Below the pieces are notes generated by a model, which was not told where the DNA came from, ran no database searches, and saw only the letters and a list, made by a program, of their open reading frames with translations. A program made the position numbers and the translations under genes. From NCBI GenBank assembly GCA_039566865.1, contig CM076952.1:17752501-17816500 (forward strand): a stretch of DNA of 64,000 bases. The letters are read 5' to 3'. Origin of the DNA: Aurelia coerulea. Lineage: Eukaryota > Cnidaria > Scyphozoa > Semaeostomeae > Ulmaridae. Shown one piece after another: positions 1-11,489 of this stretch (position 1 is its first letter; each line of letters opens with the position of its first letter).

Positions 1-394
1 CGCTGCATAACTTCTTGGACTCTCGACGGTGATTTTCTTCATAATTTTTTTCAGGTAAAGTTCTAAAAACTAACTATGAATATATTTTTATCGCTTGTTG
101 GAAAATCCTTCCAAATCCAGGTAATCTGCCAGGGATTAATTCTAATCCCAGGACATTTGCAAGCACTTCCTTTGCAGACTGTTCCGCCAATTGACTCTGG
201 TTCCACGCAAATCTGAACAGTGAAAGAAAGAAGCCAAGAAAGGGAAGAAACAGGACGGAAAAGAAAGAAACGGAAAAAGGAAAGAAATAGTAAAGGGAAA
301 AGAAGTTGAAACCGAGAATGGAAAAGAAACGGGGAAATGAACGGGAAAGAGGAAAATAGAGATCAGAAAGATAGAAATGAAAACGAACATGAAA
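1..394. other. intergenic, purine-rich tract
   Basis: No gene is seen here. About 215-390 is a strongly purine-biased (GA-rich) tract on the + strand. It produces long but low-complexity open frames on the minus strand (Phe/Ser-rich), which I do not regard as coding. It ends where the outermost transposon of the 395-2520 nest begins. Confidence 0.5.
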
Positions 395-477
395 TACACT
401 CATTTTTTTATAAGAAACCGCTTATAAGAAACAGTAGGCTCAATTTTCCGAAAGTTAAGAAACAACCCTACGTGAAC

Positions 478-2207
478 CAAGGGCGCCTACCTTGTAGGAA
501 GTGTGTTTATTCCCAGTACTGTAGAGTAATGGGTGTCCTGTGACCCAGTACAGAGAGTGTCCTAGAACCGTACCGTGACCAAGCAGTACACAGCGTCAGT
601 CCTCTCAAGGTCAAGATGACGTATGAATAAGTTTGTGGTCTCAAATTCCGGTGATATGAAACACGATATCAACTGTTATACGATCTGGCCACAGGGAATC
701 AGACAGCGTGATTTTTGATTGGTCAACTCTAACAGACGTTAAAATTTGAAAATCCCAGTAACAAGAAAAACTTAGGGGTATGAAACTTTTCCTAACTCCA
801 TTGTTCACTTTTCTCACAAGCGCGTTACACGTTGCTGTGGTCAGAGCCCGTTGCTATGGCCAGTAAACAAAACTTGCCGTAAAATTTTCAGCTGGTTGTT
901 CGCTTATTGTCACGCAGTGTCTGTGGTCGGATATATTTTGGTTTTATTTTCGCGGAAGAGACTTGGGATATATTTTGGTTTTATTTTCGCGGAAGAGACT
1001 TGGGGCAAGTCCAAACTGAGGAAAGCAAAGTTGTTTAGATTAACCGTTTTGTTGTTGAAATATTGATTTTGCAAGTACTTTTCTTCATTCAAAGTAGCAT
1101 AAGGGACAGTGCATAATTTATTATATTACATGGCCGGTGGAGAAGAAAAATTCTTGCAAAAAAGTCTGCTCGCCCTGTATGAAGTTATTGCAAAAAAACC
1201 AACTGCCCCGTCACCCTTTCTTTAAAAAAATGTGTCTCCCGTATTCATGAACAACAGATGTTGTTAAGTGCTACCGATGAATTAGCTAAAGACCATGATA
1301 AAGTCAATTCTTGACCTTACGAGTCTTTGTCAACGAAAAATTCGACTTTGAAGATGAAGGGAAATGATTGATGAATCGTTCTTGCAAACGACTGACAAGG
1401 ACATTTAGCGTCATTTTCATACACATCCTTCCAAGCATTTCTCAACTTCCATGATTCACAATTTTGTCCTCAAAATGAGCCATTTTATATTTCAAACTTC
1501 ATCTTGAGCTCATAAAAGTTACTGCCCCGTTCATATTGCTTTGTAAAAAGTGTTGACCCAGTTCTGTACAAGCTCCAAAAAAAGTAGTTGCCCCGTTACG
1601 TTTTGCACCGGCCATGTTATAAAATAAACTTTGCACTGTCCCTAACATAAAGGAAGAATTGGTTCAATAGCATGCAAGCGTTTAATAAGTTTAAATTCTC
1701 AATTAGGCTAAGGATTTGCCTTGTGCATGAAAGGAAACTGTAGAATTTGAATGGAGAATGCATTTGAAAAATATTTATTAACTTGGAACTTGACCTCTTG
1801 TATTATATTTATGATGGTTTCTTAATTTTCTGGAGGTGCAGGTACAATTTCTTGAAAGCCGTTGCTTATAAAAACGTGTGTTGATTGTTATTCTCAGGTA
1901 CTACGCTCGTCCTCCAATAATCTTGAGGATTGACTTTTTCACGCGACTCCCTAGTTTGCACAGGGTGTCACTTTTCACATCTGGTTGAACAAAGGCTTAT
2001 GTAAACAATTTTGCTTGACCGAAACCACAACGGATAGAACGCGCTTGTGATAATCTTCTCTTGAGATCCTGCTCGCTGATTGGTTTATCTGCAGAAGTTG
2101 CATACCCCTCAGTTTATTATGATATACAAAGATTAACAGGACTGGGTCATAGGACACTGCGTAAAGTACCGTGAATAAACACACTTCCTACAAGGTAGGC
2201 GCCCTTG
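478..2207. mobile_element. CAAGGGCGCC-family TIR element, copy 1
   Basis: Terminal inverted repeats begin CAAGGGCGCCTACCTTGTAG and extend through a segment with TTTATTCCCAGTACTG. The element is flanked by a perfect 7-bp duplication, CGTGAAC (471-477 and 2208-2214), so both ends are exact. Other copies lie at 24323-24724 and 55692-56329. It has no transposase frame. It is inserted in the 395-2520 element and itself hosts the 1102-1643 element. The superfamily is uncertain; the 7-bp duplication seen here and, with one mismatch, in the HASPIN copy should help place it. Confidence 0.85.
1102..1643. mobile_element. AGGGACAGTGCA-ended MITE
   Basis: This 542-bp element has matching inverted ends. 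The left end, AGGGACAGTGCA, is followed by an AT-rich stretch and CATGGCCGGTG. The right end reads CACCGGCCATG, an AT-rich stretch, then TGCACTGTCCCT. The interior repeats the motif GCCCCGT several times. It is the innermost member of the nest at the left edge. No coding frame is seen. Confidence 0.75.
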
Positions 2208-2667
2208 CGTGAACTGGAAAAGCTAAGAAACTTTTGTAATTTACAATTTAAAGTTTCCAATCGCACTCAAAAATGTTTTGACAGTGTACAGTTATAGCAA
2301 CTGTTTCGACATTATTTTGAGTGCGAATTATGTTATTTACTTGTTTTGAGATCTTACTACGTAATTTGGGAGCCCTTAAGACGAAACAAAATAAACTCTA
2401 CACTTCCAGCATTAAAAATATAAGAAACACATAAGAAACTTTTGGTAGCAAAATGGCCCAAAACTTTAAGAAACTGCCTACCAGCACCGGACCTTAGTTT
2501 CTTATAAAAAAATGAGTGTAGAGAGATAGAGCAATGAAAAGGAGCCTAGGCAAGTCAAAGAGTTGAGAATAAAGAGACTATTTTTGTGCGAAAAATGAAC
2601 ATTGCTGAAAATATTTACCATAGGTGCATATAGGCCAATCTCCATCAAAGCGAATCGCATCGATCGT

Positions 2668-2766
2668 CAGCGATTGTAGCCTACGTGTAGACCCATCATT
2701 CCAAAAGAAGAAAGGATAATGATTATTCTTTAGGATAATGGGTCTACTCGTAGGCTACAGCGATTG
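2668..2766. mobile_element. foldback element ending TAGCCTACG
   Basis: A short, nearly perfect palindrome, TAGCCTACG ... CGTAGGCTA, enclosing AGACCCAT/ATGGGTCT. It is flanked by the direct repeat CAGCGATTG (2668-2676 and 2758-2766). It belongs with the TAGCCTGCG-ended palindromes at 3755 and 6871 and would fold into a long hairpin in RNA or single-stranded DNA. Confidence 0.7.
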
Positions 2767-2790
2767 CCACATTTTGAGCATGCATTGCTC

Positions 2791-2953
2791 CAGGCCCGTA
2801 GGAAGCGGGGGGGGTAGGGGGGGGCTCAAGCCCCCCCCCCAATAATTTCTTAAAACAATGGTGCTACGTTACACGAATTAACTAGCTGTATTGTTCTCTA
2901 TTGTTTTGAGAACAATTGCCCCCCCCAATCCGAAGCTGCTTCCTATGGCCCTG
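2791..2953. mobile_element. hAT-type MITE, 163 bp
   Basis: The inverted ends are CAGGCCCGTAGGAAGC and GCTTCCTATGGCCCTG, flanked by the exact 8-bp duplication CATTGCTC (2783-2790 and 2954-2961). An 8-bp duplication with CAGG-type ends is the known signature of hAT transposons. The left half holds C/G homopolymer runs. A related inverted copy is at 44983-45131. Confidence 0.85.
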
Positions 2954-3754
2954 CATTGCTCACTTTTTCACACCTTTAGGCTGGTCGCTGTGGTTCATCA
3001 CCCTGGAGTAAAAAGTTTTTTTTGCCTTTTTTACTATAGAATCTGGATTTATGGGTATGATTGTCAACTTTTTTTGAGACATTTCCGGCTTCATAGGTAT
3101 CCTTTTTGGTAAAAAATCATATACAGTAGGGTATACTTTGTCATTGTTTTCTTGATATATAGGTATACTTTTTGGATATGTTGGATCGTTTGACCCGGCG
3201 AAACGATCCAACTATTCCCCCAAAAAATTTTGGGTTAAACGTTGGATCGAATTTTGAGCACGTGGCCAGGGTTGCAGTATCTTTGCAATTTGAATCAAAT
3301 TAATCTCTACACGGAGAGCATATGACTCGAAAACGCTCCTCGGGATTGCTCTTTGTATGTCGTCTTCAGCAATATTCTTCTTAGATTCATTGATTATAGT
3401 GAATGACCTGTTGTAGAGCTGAGATCTCATGGTAAAATACATTAATTGATTCCCTGCATAACGTTTAAACACGCGTTTTAAAAACTTTTGGGAGACGCGA
3501 AGTTTAACTTTTTACACTGTGAAGATGAAGCGCTCGGTTTGCTCGCGCTTTAAAATTCGTTGATCTTGTAGAGGGCTGACTGGAGTGATTTACAAATATG
3601 TAAAACCTCTTATAGGAATTATTTTCAAGTAGAAACAGTTCCCCACCAATAGTTAAGCTGTCTTCAGCATAAAGTCGGAGCTCCCCTGTGAACATTTGAC
3701 AATTTTTTCAACCACTGCGACCCTGCGAACATCTGACCTCTCACCGGGTCATAG

Positions 3755-3865
3755 TAGCCTGCGTGCAGACTCTACTGATTCCCTGAAGAAAAGTGAGGTT
3801 CCTCCTCTACTGGAGGAGGAACCTCACTTCTCTTCAGGGAATCAGTAGAGTCTGCACGCAGGCTA
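3755..3865. mobile_element. TAGCCTGCG palindromic foldback element
   Basis: A 111-bp near-perfect palindrome: the left half TAGCCTGCGTGCAGACTC... returns as the right half ending CTGCACGCAGGCTA. The flanking 8-mer GGTCATAG occurs exactly on both sides (3747-3754 and 3866-3873), so this is a mobile insertion and not a chance hairpin. Confidence 0.85.
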
Positions 3866-4178
3866 GGTCATAGTAAATAGTGAGGTAAACCCATTGAGCT
3901 TTTTTCGCAGTTGTGTCCCATTTTTCTAATCATATGAACAAGATGAAGTGCATTAAATTCATTTTTCATATGTAGCACTTCTTAATTAGAACAATGACTG
4001 GTGCATATTTGAGATTCGAACAAAAGAGACAAAAGCTATGAAAGTTTTAAGCTTAGTTGACCACACTCCAAAAATGTGGTGACATGATCAAATTTGGAAC
4101 TATGAAAATTCACAAATCTAATTTCCTGTTAATTCATGTTAACGTCACTAAGTGTAGTCGTTACATCTTATCTTCATG

Positions 4179-4353
4179 CATAGGCGTAGGAGACAGGTTT
4201 CCACCCCCCCCCCCCCCCCCAACTTCGGAAAAATTTCCAAAAATCAGCCAGAATCGGGCAGAAACCTGCCTTAAGTCGGGCAAATTTTTTTAAACAATGG
4301 ATATTTTATCGGGCAGGCCCCCCCCCCAAATTTTATCTCCCCCTACGCCCATG
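4179..4353. mobile_element. CATAGGCGTAGG-ended MITE
   Basis: Inverted ends CATAGGCGTAGG and CCTACGCCCATG enclose poly-C runs and a GGGCA-rich core. The core resembles the copy at 39764-39938, which has a clear 8-bp duplication. No exact duplication is seen here. This is a non-coding hAT-like MITE. Confidence 0.65.
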
Positions 4354-5221
4354 ACATAAGTCATTTTATTGCAGCCCAGAAAAGCTTGGCAGGAGCGAAA
4401 AGCGCCTTCCCAGTACAAGTAGGGTTAATTTTGTTTGGGTCACTGACAAAAGAAATCGAAAAGAGAAGCGTAATTCGATAATTGGTCTTTGCCGCCCGCT
4501 ATATGACATTGAAATTGACCAGGTCTCAGCCTTTCTATGATCTATGAATCTATGAATTTTTATGATCTATGAATGATAACCCCCTGTTTTGAAGAGGATC
4601 TCCCCTTGTTCGATGGCTTTAGCTTTCACTTTCAAAAGTTACATAACTTTGTTCTCGTTTGTGAAAACTGACTTAAAGAAACCACAATAGCCGCGACCTG
4701 TATTCAGCTTTATTGTTTGACCAGCATATTTAACATTGAGGTCTCCCGCCTCTTTCTGTTATTTTTTCTAACTAAATACACTTAATTCGCCTTTTGGTCC
4801 AACAGAGTTAAAGAAGTAGTACAACCTTTCTTCATACAGCAACGTCTGTGCAGTCTGCCTAATTTAATACCTGTTCCATCTTCCTTCCATCTGCCATTTT
4901 CTTCGCGTCGTTTCCCTCTTTAGTTTTAGGAAAGGGCTGGGAGCGAGTAGTTTTTTGGCGGGAATTCAAAGTAGCTTGTCTCACGGCACTTATCGTTTTC
5001 GCTTTCTTTTCCATTTTTATGCAACTCATTGTATTTTGTTTTATTCTTATCGAATAAGTTTTATTTTCAACTAAAGTCGGAACTCTTTTATCATTTATCA
5101 CTGTAGTGCCGATTGATATTATCTGCTTAGGCCAAGGGCCAAATTTGATTTTGATGGATTTTGATACAATATGGAGTTGCAACGTGCCTGCATAGAACCC
5201 TCAGTGACATTGGCCCTTTAA
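4354..5221. other. intergenic, no gene seen
   Basis: No supported coding region. A small tandem array of ATCTATGA-like units lies near 4535-4575. The minus-strand frame at 4859-5182 (107 codons) is compositionally plausible, but it has no recognisable domain, splice context or start context, so I do not call it. Confidence 0.4.
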
Positions 5222-5417
5222 AGGCAATCTGTCCCCTTCGATGAATGAAAATAAAATCGATAAAGATCTCTATTGTATATTCCAGAAGTTGGTGTTAATT
5301 CGCTTTATCCAAAGAAATCAGGGTCATAGAGACTCAGTGATGCATGAGTTTAGCTGCAGCGTAAATAAGGTAAATAAAGCAGTAACCAAGGTCAGAACAA
5401 TAGGGGACAGATTGCTT
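5222..5417. mobile_element. TTAA-flanked MITE, 196 bp
   Basis: Flanked by TTAA on both sides (5218-5221 and 5418-5421). The ends are AGGCAATCTGTCCCC and its near-exact inverse GGGGACAGATTGCTT. TTAA duplications are typical of the piggyBac and Kolobok superfamilies, and there is a Kolobok-like remnant elsewhere in this window. Non-coding. Confidence 0.75.
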
Positions 5418-6870
5418 TTAACCTCGCACAGAAATAGAAAATTTGAGTTGAGTTGAATTGCGGGGCACAGGTGTTATTTTGGAAAATGATTGCTCAGGGG
5501 AATTACCATTTTCAGTTATGAATATGAAATCGAAAATATTCGAGTTTTGTTTTTCCAAGTTCAAAGAGAACAAACTTTCATTGTTACATATTCGGAGATT
5601 CCCCCATACCGGTCTCTAAAAACCTAATGTAGCCCCCGTTTTTGACTATATTTTTGCGCGGAAAATTCAAATTTCGAAAACATCTCCTTTCCATGCTAAT
5701 CGAAGGCTTTCTTAAGTTATATAACTCTCCAGTCGCTTCTAGTTATTTATCAAAAGGTAGATACGAATTTATACACTTGTTATCCGTTAGACTGTCACCT
5801 TACCGAATTCTAATATTTTGGAGCTGAGGAATAAAGAGAATTACATGATTTCAAGAAAATTGAGTTGAAAGGAAGATTGAGATAGAAGGTCCTCGCTCGT
5901 AAATCTGACATGTGCCGAAGTGATCAACTCTCGTGAAATTGACTCGTGAGTATAGTCTTGTTGCAAAATGTACCTGCTGCTTCGCTGAGGGGTATTTCAC
6001 CCATTTCAAAGAGCGTACAAGATTTGTTCAGGACAAAAGGATTTGTACGGATTTTTTATGTCGATTTCTCTGGAAAACAAAAGGATTTTTGCTAAAGGTG
6101 TACAAGATTTTTGGGAGTGAAATGCCCCTTTGAATGCGCTTAGGAATTAGCCTTGTGAGATCCCCATTTGCTCACGAAAAAAACTTTTGTTGTATTAATT
6201 GGACATTAGAAATAGTGTTCAATATTGGCTTTGGTGATTCAGTAGAATTTATTTCAAAATGTCTTGCTACTCTACGGGAGTAGTACTCTTGCCATAGAGT
6301 GCACTCCATGAACTTAGGCCCAAATATCGTCAACGTTGAAAAGAAATTTCTCTGTACACTGGGGTAGAAATTGGTTAAAAACAATAGAGATTGATTGAGA
6401 TTTGATTAAACTTAATACTACCAGATTTTCTTGGCGTAAAGTACTTCTTAATCGACGTAATCTTCTGCGTGGAGTGTACATCATGCTCGAAATATTATAT
6501 AAAAATCAATATTTGATACATACATAATCCATAATAATACATACCATATTTAATACATGACATATAGGACAAATAAAAACAGAACACACCATTGTTTCTT
6601 TTGGCTTTGCTTTCTTTTGGCACAACTACGCGTATTTTTTATGAGAAACTAAGAATTTGAGCCAGCACTGAAAGTTTCTTGATATATTCAGATTTACTGT
6701 ACTCGGAGTTTCTTAGTAATTTCTTGAATGTTTTATCGCAGTCTTCAGTGTTCATGTTTAGTACGTGTGCCCTAATGAAAATTTCAAAACAAAATATGGG
6801 AAAACTGAATCTGCAAAGCTGGGGGAGTCGGTCTAAGCCAATATAAAGGTTGATGTCCTGATATATTTTC

Positions 6871-6930
6871 TAGCCTGCGTGCGGATTCCGATTCAACTAC
6901 TTTCGAGGAGTTGAGTCTGCACGCAGGCTA
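6871..6930. mobile_element. minimal TAGCCTGCG foldback element, 60 bp
   Basis: TAGCCTGCGTGC... to ...CTGCACGCAGGCTA with only a short loop. It is flanked by the exact 8-bp duplication ATATTTTC (6863-6870 and 6931-6938). This is the shortest member of the family also present at 3755-3865. Confidence 0.85.
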
Positions 6931-7083
6931 ATATTTTCTAACTAACGTTAATTCATAAAATAGGTATCACAAAATTGTAATATTTCCCATTTTCGCATTG
7001 GCAAACATTGGATCGAGAGAGGCATTCTGAGCCAAACTAAGGAGTGTTTACTCAAATTTTTTCTTAAGATGGTGGTGGTTTAT

Positions 7084-7154
7084 TACCCTGAGTACCAGAC
7101 TCTCTAACATAAGACTCTCTCCATTTTATGTTAGAGAGTCTGGTACCCAGGGTA
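7084..7154. mobile_element. TACCCTG-ended foldback element, 71 bp
   Basis: A palindrome with GACTCTCTAACATAA facing TTATGTTAGAGAGTC (one mismatch). It is flanked by the exact 9-bp repeat GTGGTTTAT (7075-7083 and 7155-7163). A relative lies near 33953-34005. The 9-bp duplication differs from the 8 bp of the TAGCCTG family, which suggests a different transposase. Confidence 0.8.
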
Positions 7155-7647
7155 GTGGTTTATGTGAAACTATTACAAATATTTCAAAGTTGCCACTAAA
7201 AAATCAAAAATTTTCCCAGGGGTAAAGACCCCTCATTTCAGTGCCCCTAGTTAATTTACCCTGGCTACGCCACTATATAATTCACTGAAATTATTGAAAA
7301 ATCGTCCGAAAATCGTGCTGGGAATTTCTTTTATAAGACATGCAGTGGTCCTGATATGGAAAGATCAATCAATATCTTTCTTAATATATAAAGGCTCTTT
7401 CCCCCTTTTTCATAAAACTTTAAAATGAGGAAGGTCGGACCTTAAAGTCCAGGTTTGGAGGAAATTCAAAGACTTTTTGCAACTCTGGTATATCCCCTGC
7501 CAAAGTGGACAAAAGTAAAAAAGGCCATATTATATATCAGTATTGTATATATCACAGTTATATTATATAGATTGTTCAAAGTATGCATCAAGTTTGCATG
7601 TATGGATTATAGTTTGAATCCACATATATATATCGAGTTGAATGTGG

Positions 7648-7730
7648 TACTTATCGTGAATATCGTACTTATCGTGAATATCGTACATATCGTGACTTTC
7701 GCACTTATCGTACATATCATACTTCCCATA
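7648..7730. repeat. short tandem array, unit about 18 bp
   Basis: Repeats of CGTGAATATCGTACTTAT with small changes. The array is adjacent to AT-rich DNA. It generates overlapping Ile/Val-rich and Tyr/Asp-rich frames on the two strands, which are artefacts of the repeat. About 7960-8020 nearby is an imperfect ATG/ATT microsatellite. Confidence 0.75.
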
Positions 7731-8224
7731 CTGCACACGCGGTAATGCCTGTGGCGACTGCAGTGATATCACTTGACAGCCACGATTAGGTCTCCAAATA
7801 TTGTGTTGAAAGCAGACAGACAGACAAGCAAACAGACAAAGAGACAAACAGAACCATTGCTAAAAGCTATTGCACACAAATAGTATGCTGCTTGGTAGCA
7901 AAAAGACCTGAATCATTATTCTGCGACCAATAGACACTATCATATCATCTTGCCTACTGTAGATTAATTATAATGATGATAATGATGATTAGTACTATCA
8001 TTATGATTATTATTATTATGACTAGGATGATAGCCAAAGAACTAAACGTTACTTTGATCTGGTTTGTTTGAAGTAAACCAAACAGAAACAGCGTTTGGTT
8101 TGGCATTGTATTTTGAATATCAATCAGGGCAGTGCAACATCTGCGTAACCAAGAGCAACGAGAGTTGCTTGAAACGTCCAGGTGATAATAACTGAGTACG
8201 GCGAAGGAGCTTTCTGGCAGGAGC

Positions 8225-8392
8225 CAGAGACGTAGGAACCGGGGGGGCATTGGGGGCACGTGCCCCCCCAAGATTTTGAAATAAACAAAGAAGTGCCCTT
8301 TTTGTTTTCAGGAAATGCCCCTTTAGCTTAATGGAAAAAGTGCCCTCGAAGTGTCGTGCCCCTCCAAGTTTGAGATGCTTCCTACGTCCCTG
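8225..8392. mobile_element. hAT-type MITE, 168 bp
   Basis: Ends CAGAGACGTAGGAA and TTCCTACGTCCCTG. The perfect 8-bp duplication GCAGGAGC is at 8217-8224 and 8393-8400. The interior is rich in GTGCCC/GGGGCAC. Non-coding. The exact duplication and matching ends make this a firm call. Confidence 0.9.
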
Positions 8393-8400
8393 GCAGGAGC

Positions 8401-10689
8401 TCAGGTGTTTACGCCCTCTCTCTGCGTATGTTTGTTTGCTGCAACGCCTCCCACCTACTGAGCAATCTACACAGACAGGCTAATTGAAAGAATAAGAAAC
8501 TGCGATACCCCAGTGACTGAAAACAGTTCATAAGCAGTTGCAATTTGCGAGATAGCTTTGATTCTTGCTTGGTTTGATTTAAAATTCTTGCTGGATTACT
8601 GTACTGAGCTCCATCGGTTCTTTGATTTAGGCCTTAATTCAGACCGTTTATCGTGCAGTGTCATTCTCTCGTGAGCTTCTCTCCTTGCGTCCCTTTGCAG
8701 CTACCAGATTTCCTTCATGCTACTCCATTAGAAACCCAATAAAACCTCCTCAAATTCATAAGTGGTCCGAAAAAAAGAGATGCAACAAATAGGCTGACGA
8801 AAATCACTTGATTGACGGAACGATGAAGTCAAGAGGATACCAAAACAATGCTAAAAATCATGCTAATTTTTTGCTATTGAGAATACCTTACATAAGTCTT
8901 TACAAAAATTTAGAACAAGATACGCGTATTAATCGAGAATTATTTAATTCTAGTTGATTAACATAGATTAATGCAAATTGCCACCAAAATTTTAAAAATT
9001 CATATTCATCTCCTTCGCCTTTGATGTATTCAAATCTTAAATCGAATTTCATGCTCTGAAGATGGTTAAAATATCAGTTGAAAATTAGTTACCTTTCGGC
9101 GTTAAAACCCCCAAGAGAGTTGAGACTGTGCGCAAGGTCAAATGGATGTAGCTGCAGAATATTTTGGCCATCTTGTATCGCATCTGTTTACGTAATCTGT
9201 GCAATTCTCAGCTCTCTAACCAACTCAAAGAGCTCACCTACTTTCAAACTTACAAACTTAATACTTTTCATTAGTTCTAACTCTTTTAATTTAACACAAA
9301 GATTAAAATTGATAGATTAAACAGCAGTAGATAGTCAGATGGATACGAAGATTGCTATAAAAGCTAGCAACAAATGGTTGATTCTCTTATCAGCTTCTAC
9401 GGTCACTGATAATGGTGATAAGGTAAGGGGATAGTGTATGGAAATCTGGTAAGATGTGTGCAGTTGCTATTTTCTCTATGTGTGCTTACTTTTTGTCGCG
9501 ATTTGATAATGCTGCGTTTAGTTCACGGGAACTTTCCATATTTGTAGATCTTATGGTAAAAATTAACTATGCTTGTTGTTTGAATAATTAAGGATTTAAA
9601 AACAAATTTACAAGTGTAGTTTCTTAGCTGAGGATGATATTAGATCCTATCGAAATGTTCTAATATAGGAGCGTAGTCCTACCATTCATGTTTTACTATT
9701 TTGATAATGGAATTGTTCTAATATAACTGCAAGTGTCAGATTTGATATTGAATAATACTTGGAGTGGTATTATTCATATACGCCCCAGACTCGATAAGCT
9801 TTGCTTCTCTGGGGCGTATGAAAGAGTATGTAGTTAGTTTTATTTAGCCATGCTTTTTTGACTTTTTCATAAATCATGATCATATCATCACTGGTCATCA
9901 TTGATGATAGTACATCGAAGAACTGTCTCTTTCCTAATATGATAGTTATTGAACGTAATTTGTCACATTTGTGCATTGCTTGTTTCACCAATCAGGTCAC
10001 TTTTTCTTCACATTTTGGCTGTATGGCTGGCAAAGCAATTTGTGTAATGGTTGCTCATTCGTCCTCCGACACAAAATTGTTTTTCCTAACTATAACCGCA
10101 TCCACATTGACGCAGTTAAATCATCTTTATCTGGACGAGGTTGAATTTCAACCAATCAAATCCTTTCGATTTGTTGGATTAACCAATTAGAAGGCCCCAT
10201 TCGATAAACTAGTTTAGTTGAAGCTGGTTTCCTTGAAAATGTGAATTGAGTTTTAAAAGCGAACATTTGAACTGGTTTGCTGGCCAGCTCGGTCCACTGG
10301 ACCGGAATACTCTCCTCCTCGAAGTTTCTTTGCTTTTCTTTAGTAGTTCCGAGGTCCATGGTTCCGTAATCCGCTTTTCGGCTGTTTGCAATGACCTTAG
10401 CTGTTTCCCCATGATTTGAAAATTGTTCTGTGTTGAATGGACCAGGGTGGGCAATTAATCGACTTTTTTGAAGTATTAACGGTTTGGTAGCTTTTCAAAA
10501 AAAAATATCGGTTTCTAGCACTAAATGTTTCTTGATTTGTTTCCTGTCTTGTGGGCGGAAGAAAAGGCGTCCAAATCCGAATTCATTGTTGGAGTGTTTT
10601 ACTTTGCGCTCTCTAAATGTAGATGGCGAACCCAAGCTTGAAGTCAGTTTGAGATTGCTATCGACAGATTTGTAAAGCCTGTTTCATAT
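8401..10689. other. intergenic, no gene seen
   Basis: AT-rich sequence without a supportable gene. It contains a compact palindrome at about 9775-9827 (ATACGCCCCAGA ... TCTGGGGCGTAT). Open frames at 9078, 9876 and 10156 are short, lack recognisable motifs and have no matching splice sites. Confidence 0.4.
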
Positions 10690-11289
10690 AACAAGGACAG
10701 ATTTTGTAAGACAATAGCACGAGTTGCCTTGTTGACACCTGAATTCAAAGCGATTAGCGACTGCAGACAAAGTAAATTCTCTCAACCATAAATTCAAAAC
10801 AAACAAAGCCGCAAAAGTTTCTCTGAAACCCAGGTAGCTAGCTCACTCATTGTGCATCCCAGAAACTGTTTTTAAGAGCAAACAAGAGCATATATCGAAA
10901 GAAGTAAGATATATCTACACATCTACCTCGGGTATTTCATTTCTTTGATTCAGAAGCGGAGCAGTAAGTGTTTTTATTACGCCCAAAAAGGTAAGAGAAT
11001 TGAATCGCCTCCCAATCCGCTTTTGAACCAAACATATAAAATGCCCAATGCAGATATGTAGAGATATCCTTCTTCTTTCGATCTATTCTCATGTTTGCTC
11101 TTAAAAACAATTTTTATGAATGCACAACGAGCGCGCTAGCTACCTAGGTTTCAGATAAACTTTTGCGGCTTTGTTTGTTTTGATTTACTGGTTGAGAGAA
11201 TTTTCTTTGTCTGCGATCAATAATCGCTTTGAATTGCGGTGTCAATCAAAAGCAACTCATGCTATTGTCTTACAAAATCTGTCCTTGTT
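10690..11289. mobile_element. 600-bp imperfect inverted repeat (foldback)
   Basis: Two arms of about 280 bp face each other. ACAAGGACAGATTTTGTAAG at 10690 returns inverted as AAAATCTGTCCTTGT at the right end. Internal pairs include GCGATTAGCGACTGCAGACA with its inverse and GGTAGCTAGC with GCTAGCTACC. A diverged relative with the same phrases (ATTCAAAACAAACAAAGC, AAAGAAGAAGGATA) lies at 53940-54305. It ends about 120 bp upstream of the TATA-like motif of the four-module gene. No coding capacity. Confidence 0.75.
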
Positions 11290-11408
11290 GATTCACATTA
11301 GATGTCCGGCGAAAATACCCGAGAATACCAGTAATTGACGAGATCTGCTTGATTAACTTTGCGTTTTTACTAATCTCCCCGACATCTAATTTGTTACTGA
11401 CTGTAAGT

Positions 11409-11416
11409 GTATAAAA
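11409..11416 (+). promoter_or_regulatory. TATA-like box of the four-module gene
   Basis: GTATAAAA lies about 75 bp upstream of the inferred start codon at 11490, a plausible spacing for a short 5' UTR. This rests on motif and position only. TTTTTTAG just before 11474 could instead be a splice acceptor of a longer 5' UTR. Confidence 0.35.
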
Positions 11417-11489
11417 CGAAATTCAGTGAGAAATAGTATGTGACTTCTATTAACCAAATACTTTCTTTTTTAGAGAACATCACAAAGAG

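Larger units (their letters stand above)
395..2520. mobile_element. outer inverted-repeat element of a three-deep nest
   Basis: The left end (TACACTCATTTTTTTATAAG at 395) and the right end (2501-2520) are inverted copies of each other. Between them lie inverted stretches containing AAGAAAC and CCTAC. The original element is short, because most of its present length is a second element inserted at 478-2207. No open frame in it resembles a transposase, so it is a non-autonomous MITE-like element. Its target-site duplication is not obvious. Confidence 0.6.

Noticed and set aside
74..403. Minus-strand 109-codon frame, Phe/Ser-rich
   Set aside because: Direct translation of a purine-rich tract; low complexity, overlapping frames of the same composition, no domain or splice context.
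7455..7847. Open frames over the Ile/Val- and Tyr/Asp-rich repeat
   Set aside because: Both strands are open only because the 18-bp tandem unit lacks stops.
10209..10454. Two overlapping minus-strand frames of 67-81 codons
   Set aside because: No motif, no consistent splice sites, and they overlap in different frames.
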